Below, piece by piece: positions 34,534-43,365 of a stretch of DNA of 64,000 nt. The notes beneath the pieces are model-generated. The model worked only from the letters and a program-made list of their open reading frames with translations. It was not told where the DNA came from and did no database searches. The stretch covers positions 1 to 64,000 of the forward strand of contig JAEWEG010000045.1 in NCBI GenBank assembly GCA_023389575.1, given 5' to 3'. Source of the DNA: Chloroflexota bacterium. GTDB taxonomy: Bacteria; Chloroflexota; Chloroflexia; Thermomicrobiales; UBA6265. Position 1 is the first letter of the stretch; every line of letters begins with the position of its first letter. Both the position numbers and the translations under genes were made by a program.

Positions 34534-35871
34534 ATGCGTATCGCACCCGCTCCTCGACCACCCAGCATCGCATACCTGTCGAAGCTCCTGGCTTCCCTGG
34601 TCGCCTCCCTGGCGCTCGCCCTGTGTGGACTTCCCTGGCTCGCGACACCTCCCGCCGTCGAAGCCACCGCGCCAGCCGCCTTCGCCCAGGACCAGCCAGA
34701 GCTGCCTCCAGTCGAACTCGACGCACTCGACGGCAACCGCTGGTCGCTCACCAGCATCCAGGTCGCGCCGGGCCAGGTGATCCGCATCACCAACCGGGGG
34801 GCGATGGCCCACGACTTCACCATCGACGAATGGGCCGTCAGCGTTCCCATTCCCACGCTGGAGACGGTCGAAGTGGTCGTGCCGGAGAATCTCACTCCAG
34901 GTCAGCAGTTCACGTACTACTGCACCGAGCCCGGCCACGCGGTGCTTGGCCAAACCGGAACCATCACCATTGTCACCCCCGAGCAGGTCCTCGCCTCCCA
35001 GCCCAACCGGGAAGGCACTTCCGCGCCCCAGCGCGTGGTGATCCAGACTGGCGACGATTTCTCGTTCTCCCCGGCGGCCATCGAGGTGACTCCGGGCCAG
35101 GTCATCGAGGTCCAGAACAACGGCGTGCTGGAACACCATTTCGTCGTCGACGAATGGGCGTTGAACGAAACGATTTCCGCCGGCGAGGTCAAGCTGGTGC
35201 AAATTCCGGCCGACGTCCGCCCCGGCGATACCTTCGTCTTCTATTGCTCGGTGCCCGGCCATCGGCCTGGCGGCATGGAAGGCACCATCACGATCCTGGA
35301 ACCGACGGATTCCGGTGACGGTGGCGGACCGTCCCTCCGCTCAGACGCCGACCTCAGCCAGTTCCTGCCCTCCGCCGACGCGCTAGGCAGCGGTTGGTCG
35401 CTGGTGCGAACGGGCAACGCCCGCGCCGTTCTGCCCGAATACGATAACGTGAGTGCCCGCGTGTTCCCTGGGGAAGGTCGTGGCGCGACCTATGTCGGAC
35501 CGGCGGGCAGTCGCACGACGGTCATCGTCCTGCCGTTCGCGCCGCTCGACGCGCCCGCCAACCAGATCGAGGACGCCGTGCTCGCGGTACAGCTCATGCT
35601 GATGGTTGAGTGGGAAGCGGACCTCCGGCTCGGCGCCTCGCTCAACCAGATCGCGCCACCAGCCGGCTGCGACGCCGCCAACCGCGCCTCGGGAATCACC
35701 CGCGTCTACACGCTCCCGGCCGGGTCGACGGTCTGCCAGCTGCGAAGCGTCGGGGTGGCGATCTTCGTCGCCGTGGAGGGCCAGTACGCTGAGTGGAGCG
35801 GGGTTGAAGCGGCCGACCAGGTTATCGCCCGGTTGCTCCAGCGAGCATCGACCTGGCGCCCTGCGGATTGA
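34534..35871 (+). CDS. Secreted protein with two tandem cupredoxin domains
   Basis: A 445-residue exported protein. A long signal/anchor region occupies residues 1-50 (LASLVASLALALCGLPWLA, then the Ala-rich FAQ cleavage-like site). Domain 1 (about 55-150) has copper-ligand candidates H93, C130 and H135, but the axial position is Q140. Domain 2 (about 165-260) has H201, C238, H243 and M248. Both have the same C-x4-H-x4-X spacing. A Gly-rich linker leads to a ~170-residue C-terminal domain I do not recognise, with two Cys. It is probably an electron-transfer or copper-binding envelope protein. Start ATG 34534. Confidence 0.78.
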   Translation: MRIAPAPRPPSIAYLSKLLASLVASLALALCGLPWLATPPAVEATAPAAFAQDQPELPPVELDALDGNRWSLTSIQVAPGQVIRITNRGAMAHDFTIDEWAVSVPIPTLETVEVVVPENLTPGQQFTYYCTEPGHAVLGQTGTITIVTPEQVLASQPNREGTSAPQRVVIQTGDDFSFSPAAIEVTPGQVIEVQNNGVLEHHFVVDEWALNETISAGEVKLVQIPADVRPGDTFVFYCSVPGHRPGGMEGTITILEPTDSGDGGGPSLRSDADLSQFLPSADALGSGWSLVRTGNARAVLPEYDNVSARVFPGEGRGATYVGPAGSRTTVIVLPFAPLDAPANQIEDAVLAVQLMLMVEWEADLRLGASLNQIAPPAGCDAANRASGITRVYTLPAGSTVCQLRSVGVAIFVAVEGQYAEWSGVEAADQVIARLLQRASTWRPAD

Positions 35872-35949
35872 GGGGCACATCGATTCCGGAAGCCAGAAGC
35901 CTACCGATCTGGTGGCGAATCGTTCGCCCCGTATCAGACGGCGCCGGTA

Positions 35950-36903
35950 TCAGACGCCTACCGGCCGGTAGAACTCGACGACCCCAAGGCCTTCGATGCC
36001 TAACGCCGGTGGGTCGAGATGCACGCTGGTCACGTTCAGCCCGGCGAACGGCGTGATCCCGAACCACCGGTTGAGATTCTCCTGCGGACGGTTGTACCCC
36101 TTGATCAGTGGCGTCACCCAGGCCACCACCCGCACATCCGTCTCTATCGGGCGATCATCTCCGGTTCGCGCCCGGTACCGGGCGATGAAGCGCTCCACGG
36201 CCGCCGCGCCCACGATGATCGCGCTCTCGCTCACCGCCTGGCTCATCGTCGCCTTGTCGATGATGTCGTCCGCCCCGGCCACCCGGACCGACAGCGTCAC
36301 GGAATCAGCCCCGGCCTGCGCCTCCAACTGGGGCCCCACGATCGAATCCACGATGTCCTGTGTGGCCGAGAGATCCGCGCTCATCACCACATCGCCGTCG
36401 CCGGTGTACGACGGAATGACGAACGATCCGGCGGGGTAACGGGCCGAATCAGCCTCCGGAACGTGCTTTTGCTTCTTCAACAGCAACGCCGGAATCCCGG
36501 ACATCACCGAATACATCGACCCGACCGGATACCCCGACATGCCCGGCACCACCAGCAGGTTTACCTGCTTCTCATGGAGGTAATCAGCCGCTTCCTGGAC
36601 GTGATCCCGGATGTAATCGGGCCGGGCCGCGGTTTTGAGCAGGCTCCCGTACTCGATGCCGGCCCCGCCGCCCGGAAACATCGCCGTCTGGCCCAGGCGC
36701 AGCAACCCGGCCAGCATCGACTTCGCGCCCGGCGTCAGGTCGCATGCCTCCAACGCGTCCTTCAGCGTGGCGAACGGAATCACGGACGTCATCTCCGCGA
36801 CCTGTTGCGGATCGATCGATTCGTGCGGGCGCTCGTACCGCTTGAGGATGGTGCCATCCTCCGCGATGGGGTGTAAGCCGTGATTCGGGTCCTGGTCTGC
36901 CAT
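35950..36903 (-). CDS. Phosphoribosyltransferase-like protein with degenerate PRPP loop
   Basis: A 317-residue soluble protein. Its centre reads like an adenine-PRTase fold (LLVVPGMSGYPVGS, IPALLLKKQKHVP, FVIPSYTGDGDVVMSADL). Where active enzymes have the two acidic residues and ATGGT of the PRPP loop, this protein has SADLSATQDI. Catalysis by the usual route is therefore doubtful; it could be a binding or regulatory protein. It ends the nucleoside ABC-importer operon, 45 bp after the second permease gene, so purine or nucleoside handling is the likely context. The ATG at 36903 is chosen over the TTG at 36939. Family assignment is by eye and moderate. Confidence 0.55.
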   Translation of the reverse strand: MADQDPNHGLHPIAEDGTILKRYERPHESIDPQQVAEMTSVIPFATLKDALEACDLTPGAKSMLAGLLRLGQTAMFPGGGAGIEYGSLLKTAARPDYIRDHVQEAADYLHEKQVNLLVVPGMSGYPVGSMYSVMSGIPALLLKKQKHVPEADSARYPAGSFVIPSYTGDGDVVMSADLSATQDIVDSIVGPQLEAQAGADSVTLSVRVAGADDIIDKATMSQAVSESAIIVGAAAVERFIARYRARTGDDRPIETDVRVVAWVTPLIKGYNRPQENLNRWFGITPFAGLNVTSVHLDPPALGIEGLGVVEFYRPVGV

Positions 36904-36948
36904 GCTCGGGTGAATTTCCTTGCTTGCGCGAGTAGTCAAAGGTTCGGG

Positions 36949-37893
36949 TTAGCGTTCTTCGCGGATGTACGCCTTGCCCAGCGCGGCGGGCTGCCCTATG
37001 CGAAGGCGACGGGTGCGCAGGGTGGAGAACACCAGCACCGCGATGGTGAACAGGTAGGGCAGCATGTTGAGGAAGAAGGCCGATACCGGCACGTTGATGC
37101 CCTGGAGACGGAACTGGCCGGCCTCCACCGCGCCAAACAGGAACGCGCCCGCCGCCACCCGCATCGGGTTCCAGGTGCCGAAGATCACCAGCGCCACGGC
37201 GATCCAGCCACGCCCTGCGGTCATGTTCTCTGCCCAGCCAGGGTTCGTCGCCAGCGATATCGCCGCGCCGCCGATCCCGGCGAACGCTCCACCGAGGATA
37301 ACGTAGACGTAGCGCAGGCGAGCGATGTTGAGTCCCATGGCGTCGGCGGTCGCGGGATTCTCACCCACGGCCCGGAGGTTCAATCCCGGCCTGGTCCGGT
37401 ATACGTACCACCACAGCGCCGGCGCGATGAAATAGGACGCGTACACCAGCACATTCTGGTTGAAGAGGATGTTCCCTATCCCCGGAATGTCGCCCAGGAT
37501 CGGAATGTCGAGCCGCGAGAACCTGGCCGGCGCCGGTTTCCCCACCAGCGATGCGCCCAGGAACGAGGACAGGCCGCCACCGAATATGGTGAGGGCCAGG
37601 CCGCACACCACCTGGTTCGCCCGGAACGACACCGTCAGCACCGCGTGAATCGAGGCCATGAGCGCCCCAACCAGGATCGCGCCGATCAGTCCCAGCCAGG
37701 CCGAGTCGGTCCAGTAACACACGGCGAACCCGCCGAGCGCGCCCATCAGCATCATGCCCTCGACGCCAAGGTTGATCACGCCCGATCGTTCGGCGAGCAC
37801 CTCTCCCAGCGACGCGTACAGGATCGCGACCCCGCTGGTCATCGCGGCGGCCAGCACCGAGGTCAGGAACGATATGGTGAATGCGTCGCTCAC
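36949..37893 (-). CDS. ABC transporter permease, nucleoside (BMP/YufQ-type)
   Basis: A 314-residue inner-membrane permease of the BPD_transp_2 family (PF02653), with about 9-10 helices. MTSGVAILYASLGEVLAERS and VINLGVEGMMLMGALGGF are the characteristic N-terminal region of purine-nucleoside permeases such as YufQ/NupQ. RAVGENPATADAMGLN is the cytosolic coupling loop contacting the ATPase, and AVALVIFGTWNPMRVAAGA follows. Its start overlaps the other permease stop by 4 bp (ATGA). It would form a heterodimeric channel with that permease. Confidence 0.9.
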   Translation of the reverse strand: MSDAFTISFLTSVLAAAMTSGVAILYASLGEVLAERSGVINLGVEGMMLMGALGGFAVCYWTDSAWLGLIGAILVGALMASIHAVLTVSFRANQVVCGLALTIFGGGLSSFLGASLVGKPAPARFSRLDIPILGDIPGIGNILFNQNVLVYASYFIAPALWWYVYRTRPGLNLRAVGENPATADAMGLNIARLRYVYVILGGAFAGIGGAAISLATNPGWAENMTAGRGWIAVALVIFGTWNPMRVAAGAFLFGAVEAGQFRLQGINVPVSAFFLNMLPYLFTIAVLVFSTLRTRRLRIGQPAALGKAYIREER

Positions 37894-39005
37894 GCCCGGC
37901 TCCCTTCGCCCGCGATTCGCACGATCCGGTACCGGGTCAGCAGGTCACCGCCCAGGAGGAAGAACAGGATGATGCCCTGGAGCATCGGCGCGATGGCCGA
38001 TGACAATCCGAGCGAGAGTTGTATCTGCTCGCCGCCGACCATGAGGGCCGCCAGCAGGTATGCCACAAGGATGATGCCGAACGGATTCAGCCGTCCCAGC
38101 CACGCCACGATGATCGCCGTGTACCCGTACCCCGGTGAAAGGTCCCGCTGCAACGAGTGACCGATTCCGCCCACCTCGGCCATCCCCGCCAGGCCCGCGA
38201 GGGCACCACTCACGATCATCACGACAACGATGTTCCGCGCCGTCGCCATTCCGGCATACTTCGCCACCCGTTCGCTGTTTCCGGCGATCGAGATTTCATA
38301 CCCCCACCGCGTGCGCTGGAACACGAGGTACAGGATCACGGCGACCACCAACCCGAACGCCAGGCCAAGATGCACCCTGGTCGTTCCCCAGGTCGGCAGG
38401 TACGTCGCCGCCGGAAACGTCTCCGTGCCCGGGAAGCCGAATCCCACCGGATTCTTCCAGGGCCCATGCACCAGCCACGAGGAAAACAGGATCGCCACGT
38501 AGTTCAGCATCAACGACGTGATCGTCTCGTTGACCCCGAAATACCCGCGCAGCACGCCCGGTATCGCGCCCCAGAGCGCCCCGCCGATCAATCCGGCGAC
38601 CATCATCGCCGGGATGACCACCCACGAACCGGCGTCCGGCAGCGCGAACAGCGCCACCCAGGTCGCGAAGATCGCCCCGAAATAGAACTGCCCCTCGGCC
38701 CCGATATTCCAGAGCTGCATTCGGAACGCGACGGACACGCCCAACCCGGTCAGCAGCAGCGGGATCATCTTGACGAGCGTTTCCGAGCGCTTGTAGCCCG
38801 AACCGAACGCGCCATCAAACATCGTCCTGTACACGGTGAACGGGTTCTCGCCAACCATCAGGATGATGGCGCACCCCACCACCAGCGCCGCCAGGATACT
38901 GATGATCGGCACCAGCACCTGGGCCGCCAGCGACGGCTTGGCCACGCGCTCCAGCTTCCAGCCTCGCGCGGGAGTTCCTGGAACCGTTCTCACTGGCGTG
39001 CTCAT
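37890..39005 (-). CDS. ABC transporter permease, nucleoside (YufP-type)
   Basis: A 371-residue permease, larger than its partner as is usual for YufP/NupP. The N-terminal helix is VPIISILAALVVGCAIILM, followed by YKRSETLVKMIPLLLTGLGV, then AEGQFYFGAIFATWVALF, VNETITSLMLNYVAI, GNSERVAKYAGM (coupling loop) and GYTAIIVAWLGRLNPFGIIL. It overlaps the ATPase gene upstream and the second permease gene downstream by 4 bp each, so the three are translationally coupled. Confidence 0.9.
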   Translation of the reverse strand: MSTPVRTVPGTPARGWKLERVAKPSLAAQVLVPIISILAALVVGCAIILMVGENPFTVYRTMFDGAFGSGYKRSETLVKMIPLLLTGLGVSVAFRMQLWNIGAEGQFYFGAIFATWVALFALPDAGSWVVIPAMMVAGLIGGALWGAIPGVLRGYFGVNETITSLMLNYVAILFSSWLVHGPWKNPVGFGFPGTETFPAATYLPTWGTTRVHLGLAFGLVVAVILYLVFQRTRWGYEISIAGNSERVAKYAGMATARNIVVVMIVSGALAGLAGMAEVGGIGHSLQRDLSPGYGYTAIIVAWLGRLNPFGIILVAYLLAALMVGGEQIQLSLGLSSAIAPMLQGIILFFLLGGDLLTRYRIVRIAGEGSRA

Positions 39006-40594
39006 GCCGGCGTTGCCTGGGCGATGTCGTCGAGTCGCGTTCCGGCCATCATCATGCCAATCGTCTCGGCGTCGGCTTCATGGGGGCGAACGGTGCCCAT
39101 CAGTTCCCCTTCATACATCACGGCGATCCGGTCGCAGAGATGGATCAACTCCTCCAGGTCCTCCGATATCAGGAGCGTCGCCGCCCCCCGCGCCCGCTGC
39201 TCGCGCAACACCCGATGAATCGCCTCCGAGGCGCCGACATCGACACCCCGTGTGGGATGCACCGCCACGATCGCGGCCGGTTCCCCAGCGAGTTCCCGCG
39301 CGATGAGCAGCTTCTGCTGGTTCCCGCCCGAAAGTTCCCGCAGGCGGGCGTTGCGGTCGGCCGGATTCACGTCGTAATCCTGGATAAGCGTATCGGTGAA
39401 CCGGTTGATCGCCGACTGCATCAGCATTGGCCCGCGCGCGATCGGCTGGCGGCGAAACGCCCGCATGATCGCGTTGCTCCGCAGGTCGAGCGCGCCGACC
39501 AGGCCCGTTCCCAACCGGTCCTCCGGCACGTGAGCCACCCCCGCCCGGGCGATCTGGCGCGGAGGCGCGTTGGTGATGTCCCGCCCCCGCAAGGTCACCG
39601 AGCCAGTCGTGGCCGGGCGCAACCCGGTGATCACCTCGGCGAGTTCCCGCTGGCCATTCCCCGCCACCCCGGCGATGCCGAGCGTTTCACCGGCCCGGAT
39701 CTCCAGCGACACGCCCCGCAGCGCCGCCGGTCCCTTGTCGCCCGCCGCGCCCAGGTTCGACAGCGCCAGGGTAGTCTCGCCAGCCTCGCGCGCCTCGACA
39801 TCGCCCTCGTCCAGCAACACGCCGGCCAATTCCCGGCCCACCATCATCCTGGCCAGCTCCCGCCGGTTCGCCTGGCCGGCGTCGACCGTGCCGACGATCG
39901 CGCCATGCCGCAGCACCGTGATCCTGTCGGCCACGGCCTCGACTTCGTCCAGCTTGTGGGAGATGAAGATCACGCAGTAGCCTTCGGCCGCCAGCGAACG
40001 AAGTGTCCTGATCAGGTCGGCGCTCTCCTGTGGGGTCAGCACCGCCGTCGGCTCGTCGAACACGAGCGTGGTGGCCCCGCGAATCAGGAGCCGGATGATT
40101 TCGACGCGCTGCTGTTCGCCCACCGAAAGTTGCCAGACCAGCGCCTTCGGATCGATGGCCATCCCGTATTTCTTGCTGTACTCGACGAGTTGCCGCTCCG
40201 CCCGCTCGAGGTTGAGCGCCAACCCCTCCGACGGCAGCCCCAGCACGATGTTTTCGGCCACCGTGAACGAGTCGACCAGCATGAAATGCTGATAGACCAT
40301 CCCGATTCCGGCCGCGATGGCATCGGCTGGAGCACGGAACTGTACCGGCTGTCCCCCGATCCGCAGTTCGCCGGCATCGGGGCGATACAACCCGGCCAGG
40401 ATGCTCATCAGGGTGGACTTGCCCGCGCCATTCTCGCCAATCAGGGCGTGAACCTCGCCCTTGCGGGCCACGAAGGAGATGTCGTTATTCGCGACCACCG
40501 AACCGAATCGCTTGGTGATCCCCAGCATCGCCACGGCCTCCTCGTGCGCGGGGTGCGCCGAGGCGGCCGGGTCATTGTGAGTGGCCGGGTTCAT
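39002..40594 (-). CDS. ABC transporter ATP-binding protein with two nucleotide-binding domains (YufO/sugar-type)
   Basis: A 530-residue tandem ATPase of the ribose/nucleoside importer type. The first domain has Walker A (LIGENGAGKSTLMSILAGLY), signature LSVGEQQRVEI and Walker B LVFDEPTAVLT. The second domain has a degenerate Walker A (GIAGVAGNGQRELAEVITGL) and signature ELSGGNQQKLLIARELA, then IVAVHPTRGVDVGA. This asymmetry is normal in the family. The ATG at 40594 has a poor SD; alternatives lie up to 40708. It energises the two permeases downstream. Confidence 0.9.
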   Translation of the reverse strand: MNPATHNDPAASAHPAHEEAVAMLGITKRFGSVVANNDISFVARKGEVHALIGENGAGKSTLMSILAGLYRPDAGELRIGGQPVQFRAPADAIAAGIGMVYQHFMLVDSFTVAENIVLGLPSEGLALNLERAERQLVEYSKKYGMAIDPKALVWQLSVGEQQRVEIIRLLIRGATTLVFDEPTAVLTPQESADLIRTLRSLAAEGYCVIFISHKLDEVEAVADRITVLRHGAIVGTVDAGQANRRELARMMVGRELAGVLLDEGDVEAREAGETTLALSNLGAAGDKGPAALRGVSLEIRAGETLGIAGVAGNGQRELAEVITGLRPATTGSVTLRGRDITNAPPRQIARAGVAHVPEDRLGTGLVGALDLRSNAIMRAFRRQPIARGPMLMQSAINRFTDTLIQDYDVNPADRNARLRELSGGNQQKLLIARELAGEPAAIVAVHPTRGVDVGASEAIHRVLREQRARGAATLLISEDLEELIHLCDRIAVMYEGELMGTVRPHEADAETIGMMMAGTRLDDIAQATPA

Positions 40595-40682
40595 CGAAGG
40601 GGGATGATCGGACAACGTCGCGAACTCCAAATTGTGCGGGGCGTGACGGGCGGCTCCGGAGGCGACCGGATTCAACAGGTGG

Positions 40683-40688
40683 AGTGTA
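40683..40688 (-). promoter_or_regulatory. Putative -10 element (TACACT) upstream of the ABC ATPase gene
   Basis: The minus strand reads gggTACACTcca, 89 bp before the ATG, with TTGGCG 14 bp upstream. It lies in the 121-bp gap after the first binding-protein gene, so the ATPase-permease block may have its own promoter. Confidence 0.4.
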
Positions 40689-40715
40689 CCCGAATCACGC
40701 CGCGCCAATCCGGCC

Positions 40716-41858
40716 CTATCCGGAGGCGCTCCCCGAAACGCCCTCCACGAACCAGTCCATGGTCAGGATTTCCTCGTCGCTCATCGAGACCCCCTCGGCG
40801 ACGCCCTCCGATCCATCCTGCCGCGCGATCGGCCCGGTGAAGATGTCCGTCACGCCGCGCGCGCCGCTCCGGAACTCCTCCGCCAGCGCCTCCGCTTCGG
40901 CGATGACGTCCTCTGGCACGAATCCCGCGACCGGGGCCAGGTCCACGACGCCATCCGCCCAGCTTCCCCAGTACTGGTTGCTGGTCCACGTTCCCGCCTG
41001 GATCTGCTCGACCGCCCAGGTGTAGTACACACCCCAGTCCCAGACCGCGCTCGTCAGCACCGCCTGGGGTGCGAGTTTGGACACATCGACGTTGTAACCA
41101 ACGCTGTGGATGCCCGCCGCCTCCGCCGCCTGTTGCACCGCCGCGCTGTCCTGGTTGGTGGCGATCACCTCCACGCCCAGATCGATCAGGGACTGGGCCG
41201 CCGCTGTCTCAACAGTTGGATCGAACCAGGTATTCGTCCACACCACCTGCACATCCACGTCCGTATTCACCGACCGCGCTCCCAGCGCGAAGGCATTGAT
41301 GCCCCGGATCACCTCCGGAATTGGAAACGCACCGACATAGCCCAGCGTGCCCGTCTCCGACATCCGCGCCGCGACCACGCCGGTGACGAACTGCGGCTCC
41401 TCTATCTTGCCGAACCCGGTGCTGACGTTCTCAGCGGTTTGATAGCCGGAGATGTGGATGAACTCGATGTCCGGAAACTGCTGGGCCACCGAGATGACCG
41501 CCGGGCCATAGCCGAACGACGTGGCCACGATCAGGTCGTATCCCTGCTCGGCATACCCGCGAATCGCGCGTTCGGAATCCGCCTGGGTGTCCAGCACGTT
41601 CTCCAGGTACGCCGTCTCGACGTTGGGGATGTTCTCCTCCAGCGCGATGCGCCCCTGGTCGTGAGCGTAGGTGTAGCCGAGGTCGCTCACCGGCCCGATG
41701 TAGATGAACGCCACCCGGAACGGTTCGCCTTCGGGCGAGGCGTCCTGAGCTCCCGCGCCACGCAACAGGGCCAGCGAACCGACTCCCGCGCCCAGGGAAA
41801 CGGAACGACGAGACGCGCGCGAGTTGAGGAAATCGTCCATGGAGAGGTAGAGGGCCAT
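40716..41858 (-). CDS. BMP-family substrate-binding protein (copy 1)
   Basis: A 380-residue periplasmic-type binding protein (PF02608, Med/BMP/PnrA). It is exported by a Tat-like signal (RASRRSVSLGAGVGSLALLR), not as a lipoprotein. The core shows VAFIYIGPVSDLGYTYAHDQ, GYDLIVATSFGYGPAVISVA, IHISGYQTAENVSTGFGKIE, TLGYVGAFPIPEVIRGINAF and VIATNQDSAAVQQAAEAAG. These are typical of purine-nucleoside binders. It is highly similar by eye to the next gene. The start is ATG 41858 with GAGGAGGAA. It lies at the head of the ATPase-permease genes. Confidence 0.9.
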   Translation of the reverse strand: MALYLSMDDFLNSRASRRSVSLGAGVGSLALLRGAGAQDASPEGEPFRVAFIYIGPVSDLGYTYAHDQGRIALEENIPNVETAYLENVLDTQADSERAIRGYAEQGYDLIVATSFGYGPAVISVAQQFPDIEFIHISGYQTAENVSTGFGKIEEPQFVTGVVAARMSETGTLGYVGAFPIPEVIRGINAFALGARSVNTDVDVQVVWTNTWFDPTVETAAAQSLIDLGVEVIATNQDSAAVQQAAEAAGIHSVGYNVDVSKLAPQAVLTSAVWDWGVYYTWAVEQIQAGTWTSNQYWGSWADGVVDLAPVAGFVPEDVIAEAEALAEEFRSGARGVTDIFTGPIARQDGSEGVAEGVSMSDEEILTMDWFVEGVSGSASG

Positions 41859-42027
41859 TGGGTGTTCCTCCTCGTTTCCGACACGAACAGATGCCACACC
41901 CATCCATCCTACCCGCCCGCACAACCCGCCAACCCCCGTAAGGGTTATCCGCCGACGCTCACCCTCGCTCGCAGCGTCCTTTCACGACACGACGAGGCAA
42001 TTCGATTCCAGGCCCATCGGACACGAA

Positions 42028-42054
42028 AACGGGTGGGCCCAATGCCCACCCGTT
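42028..42054 (-). terminator. Strong terminator between the two BMP genes
   Basis: aacgggtgggc (42028-42038) pairs perfectly with gcccacccgtt (42044-42054) across a 5-nt loop. On the minus strand the stem is followed by a short T-run. It lies 28 bp after the copy-2 stop, so copy 2 can be made in excess over copy 1 and the transporter. Confidence 0.75.
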
Positions 42055-42081
42055 CTCTCGAGTCTTGGTACCGCGCGAGGA

Positions 42082-43218
42082 CTATCCCTCGGCGCTGCCC
42101 TCGACCCCCTCGACGAACCACATCATGTTCAGGATTTCCTCGTCGGAGAGCGAGGCGCCCTCGGCGACACCCTCGGTGCCGTCCTGCTTGAGGATTGGCC
42201 CGGTGAAGATGTCGGTCACGCCGCGCTCGCCAGCCTCGAACTCGGCGGCCAGCGCCTCGATCTCGGTCGCGATCTCCTCCGGTACCCACTCGGCGACCGG
42301 CGCGATGCCGACCACGCCATCGGCCCACGAACCCCAGTACTGGTTGGATTCCCACTCCCCGGCCTGGATCTGCTCCACGGCCCAGGTGTAGTACGCGCCC
42401 CAGTTCCAGATAACGCTGGTCAGCACCGCCTCCGGCGCCTGTGGCGACTGGTCGGTGTTGTAGCCCACGCTGTACTTGCCGGCCGCTTCAGCCACCTGCT
42501 GCGGGCCGGGGGTGTCCTGGTGCTGGGCGATCACATCCACGCCAAGGTCGACCAGCGACTGCGCGGCCGCGCTCTCGACCGTCGGGTCGTACCAGGTGTT
42601 TGTCCAAACCACCTGGACCGTCGCCTCGGGATTAACCGACCGCACGCCCATCGTGAAGGCGTTGATGCCGCGGATCACCTCGGGAATCGGGAAGGCTCCG
42701 ACGTAGCCAAGCTTGCCGCTCTCGGACATCTTGCCCGCCAGCACGCCGCTCACATACCGCGGCTCCTCGATCTTGCCGAAACCGGTGCTCACGTTTTCGG
42801 CCGTCTGGTAGCCCGAAATGTGGATGAACTGGGTGTCGGGGAACTGGGGCGCGACGGCCAGCACGGCCGGACCGTGCCCGAACGAGGTCGCGACGATGAG
42901 GTCGAACCCTTCCTCGGCGTACCCGCGAACCGCGCGCTCGGCTTCCGCCTGGACTTCGGGAATGTTTTCCAGGTAGGCCGTCTCCACGCCCGGCACGTTT
43001 TCTTCCAGCGCCAGCCGTCCCTGATCGTGGGCGTAGGTGTAGCCACCATCGCCAATCGGGCCGATATAGATGAACGCCGCCCGGAACGCTTCCCCGTCCT
43101 GCGCCGTCGCCGCCTTGCCAAGCCCGGCGGCCGCCACCGCGGCGCCAGCCCCAACGGCCAGCGAGCGACGGCTGATGCGCGCCTGGAACAGTTCCTCCGC
43201 CGATCGATACAGTGACAT
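42082..43218 (-). CDS. BMP-family substrate-binding protein (copy 2)
   Basis: A 378-residue paralogue of copy 1, and the promoter-proximal gene of the region. It has the Tat-like leader RISRRSLAVGAGAAVAAAG and shares long runs such as FIYIGPIGDGGYTYAHDQGR, FDLIVATSFGHGPAVLAVAP and IHISGYQTAENVSTGFGKIE. The variable positions (DVIAQHQDTPGPQQV versus NQDSAAV in copy 1) fall in the ligand cleft region, which hints at a different nucleoside. The start is ATG 43218 with GAGGAGG. It ends before the strong hairpin. Confidence 0.9.
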   Translation of the reverse strand: MSLYRSAEELFQARISRRSLAVGAGAAVAAAGLGKAATAQDGEAFRAAFIYIGPIGDGGYTYAHDQGRLALEENVPGVETAYLENIPEVQAEAERAVRGYAEEGFDLIVATSFGHGPAVLAVAPQFPDTQFIHISGYQTAENVSTGFGKIEEPRYVSGVLAGKMSESGKLGYVGAFPIPEVIRGINAFTMGVRSVNPEATVQVVWTNTWYDPTVESAAAQSLVDLGVDVIAQHQDTPGPQQVAEAAGKYSVGYNTDQSPQAPEAVLTSVIWNWGAYYTWAVEQIQAGEWESNQYWGSWADGVVGIAPVAEWVPEEIATEIEALAAEFEAGERGVTDIFTGPILKQDGTEGVAEGASLSDEEILNMMWFVEGVEGSAEG

Positions 43219-43365
43219 TGCCCGTGTCCTCCTCGTTCGAGACGGCCTCACGACCGGTCCCGCCCATTGCCTCTCGATAGTCATGCCGTCACCGGCTGGT
43301 CCCCAGGATAGTGATGGTTCGCGACGCCGACCCCGGGCTGGAAACCCTCCGGCTCGCCGCGAGAA

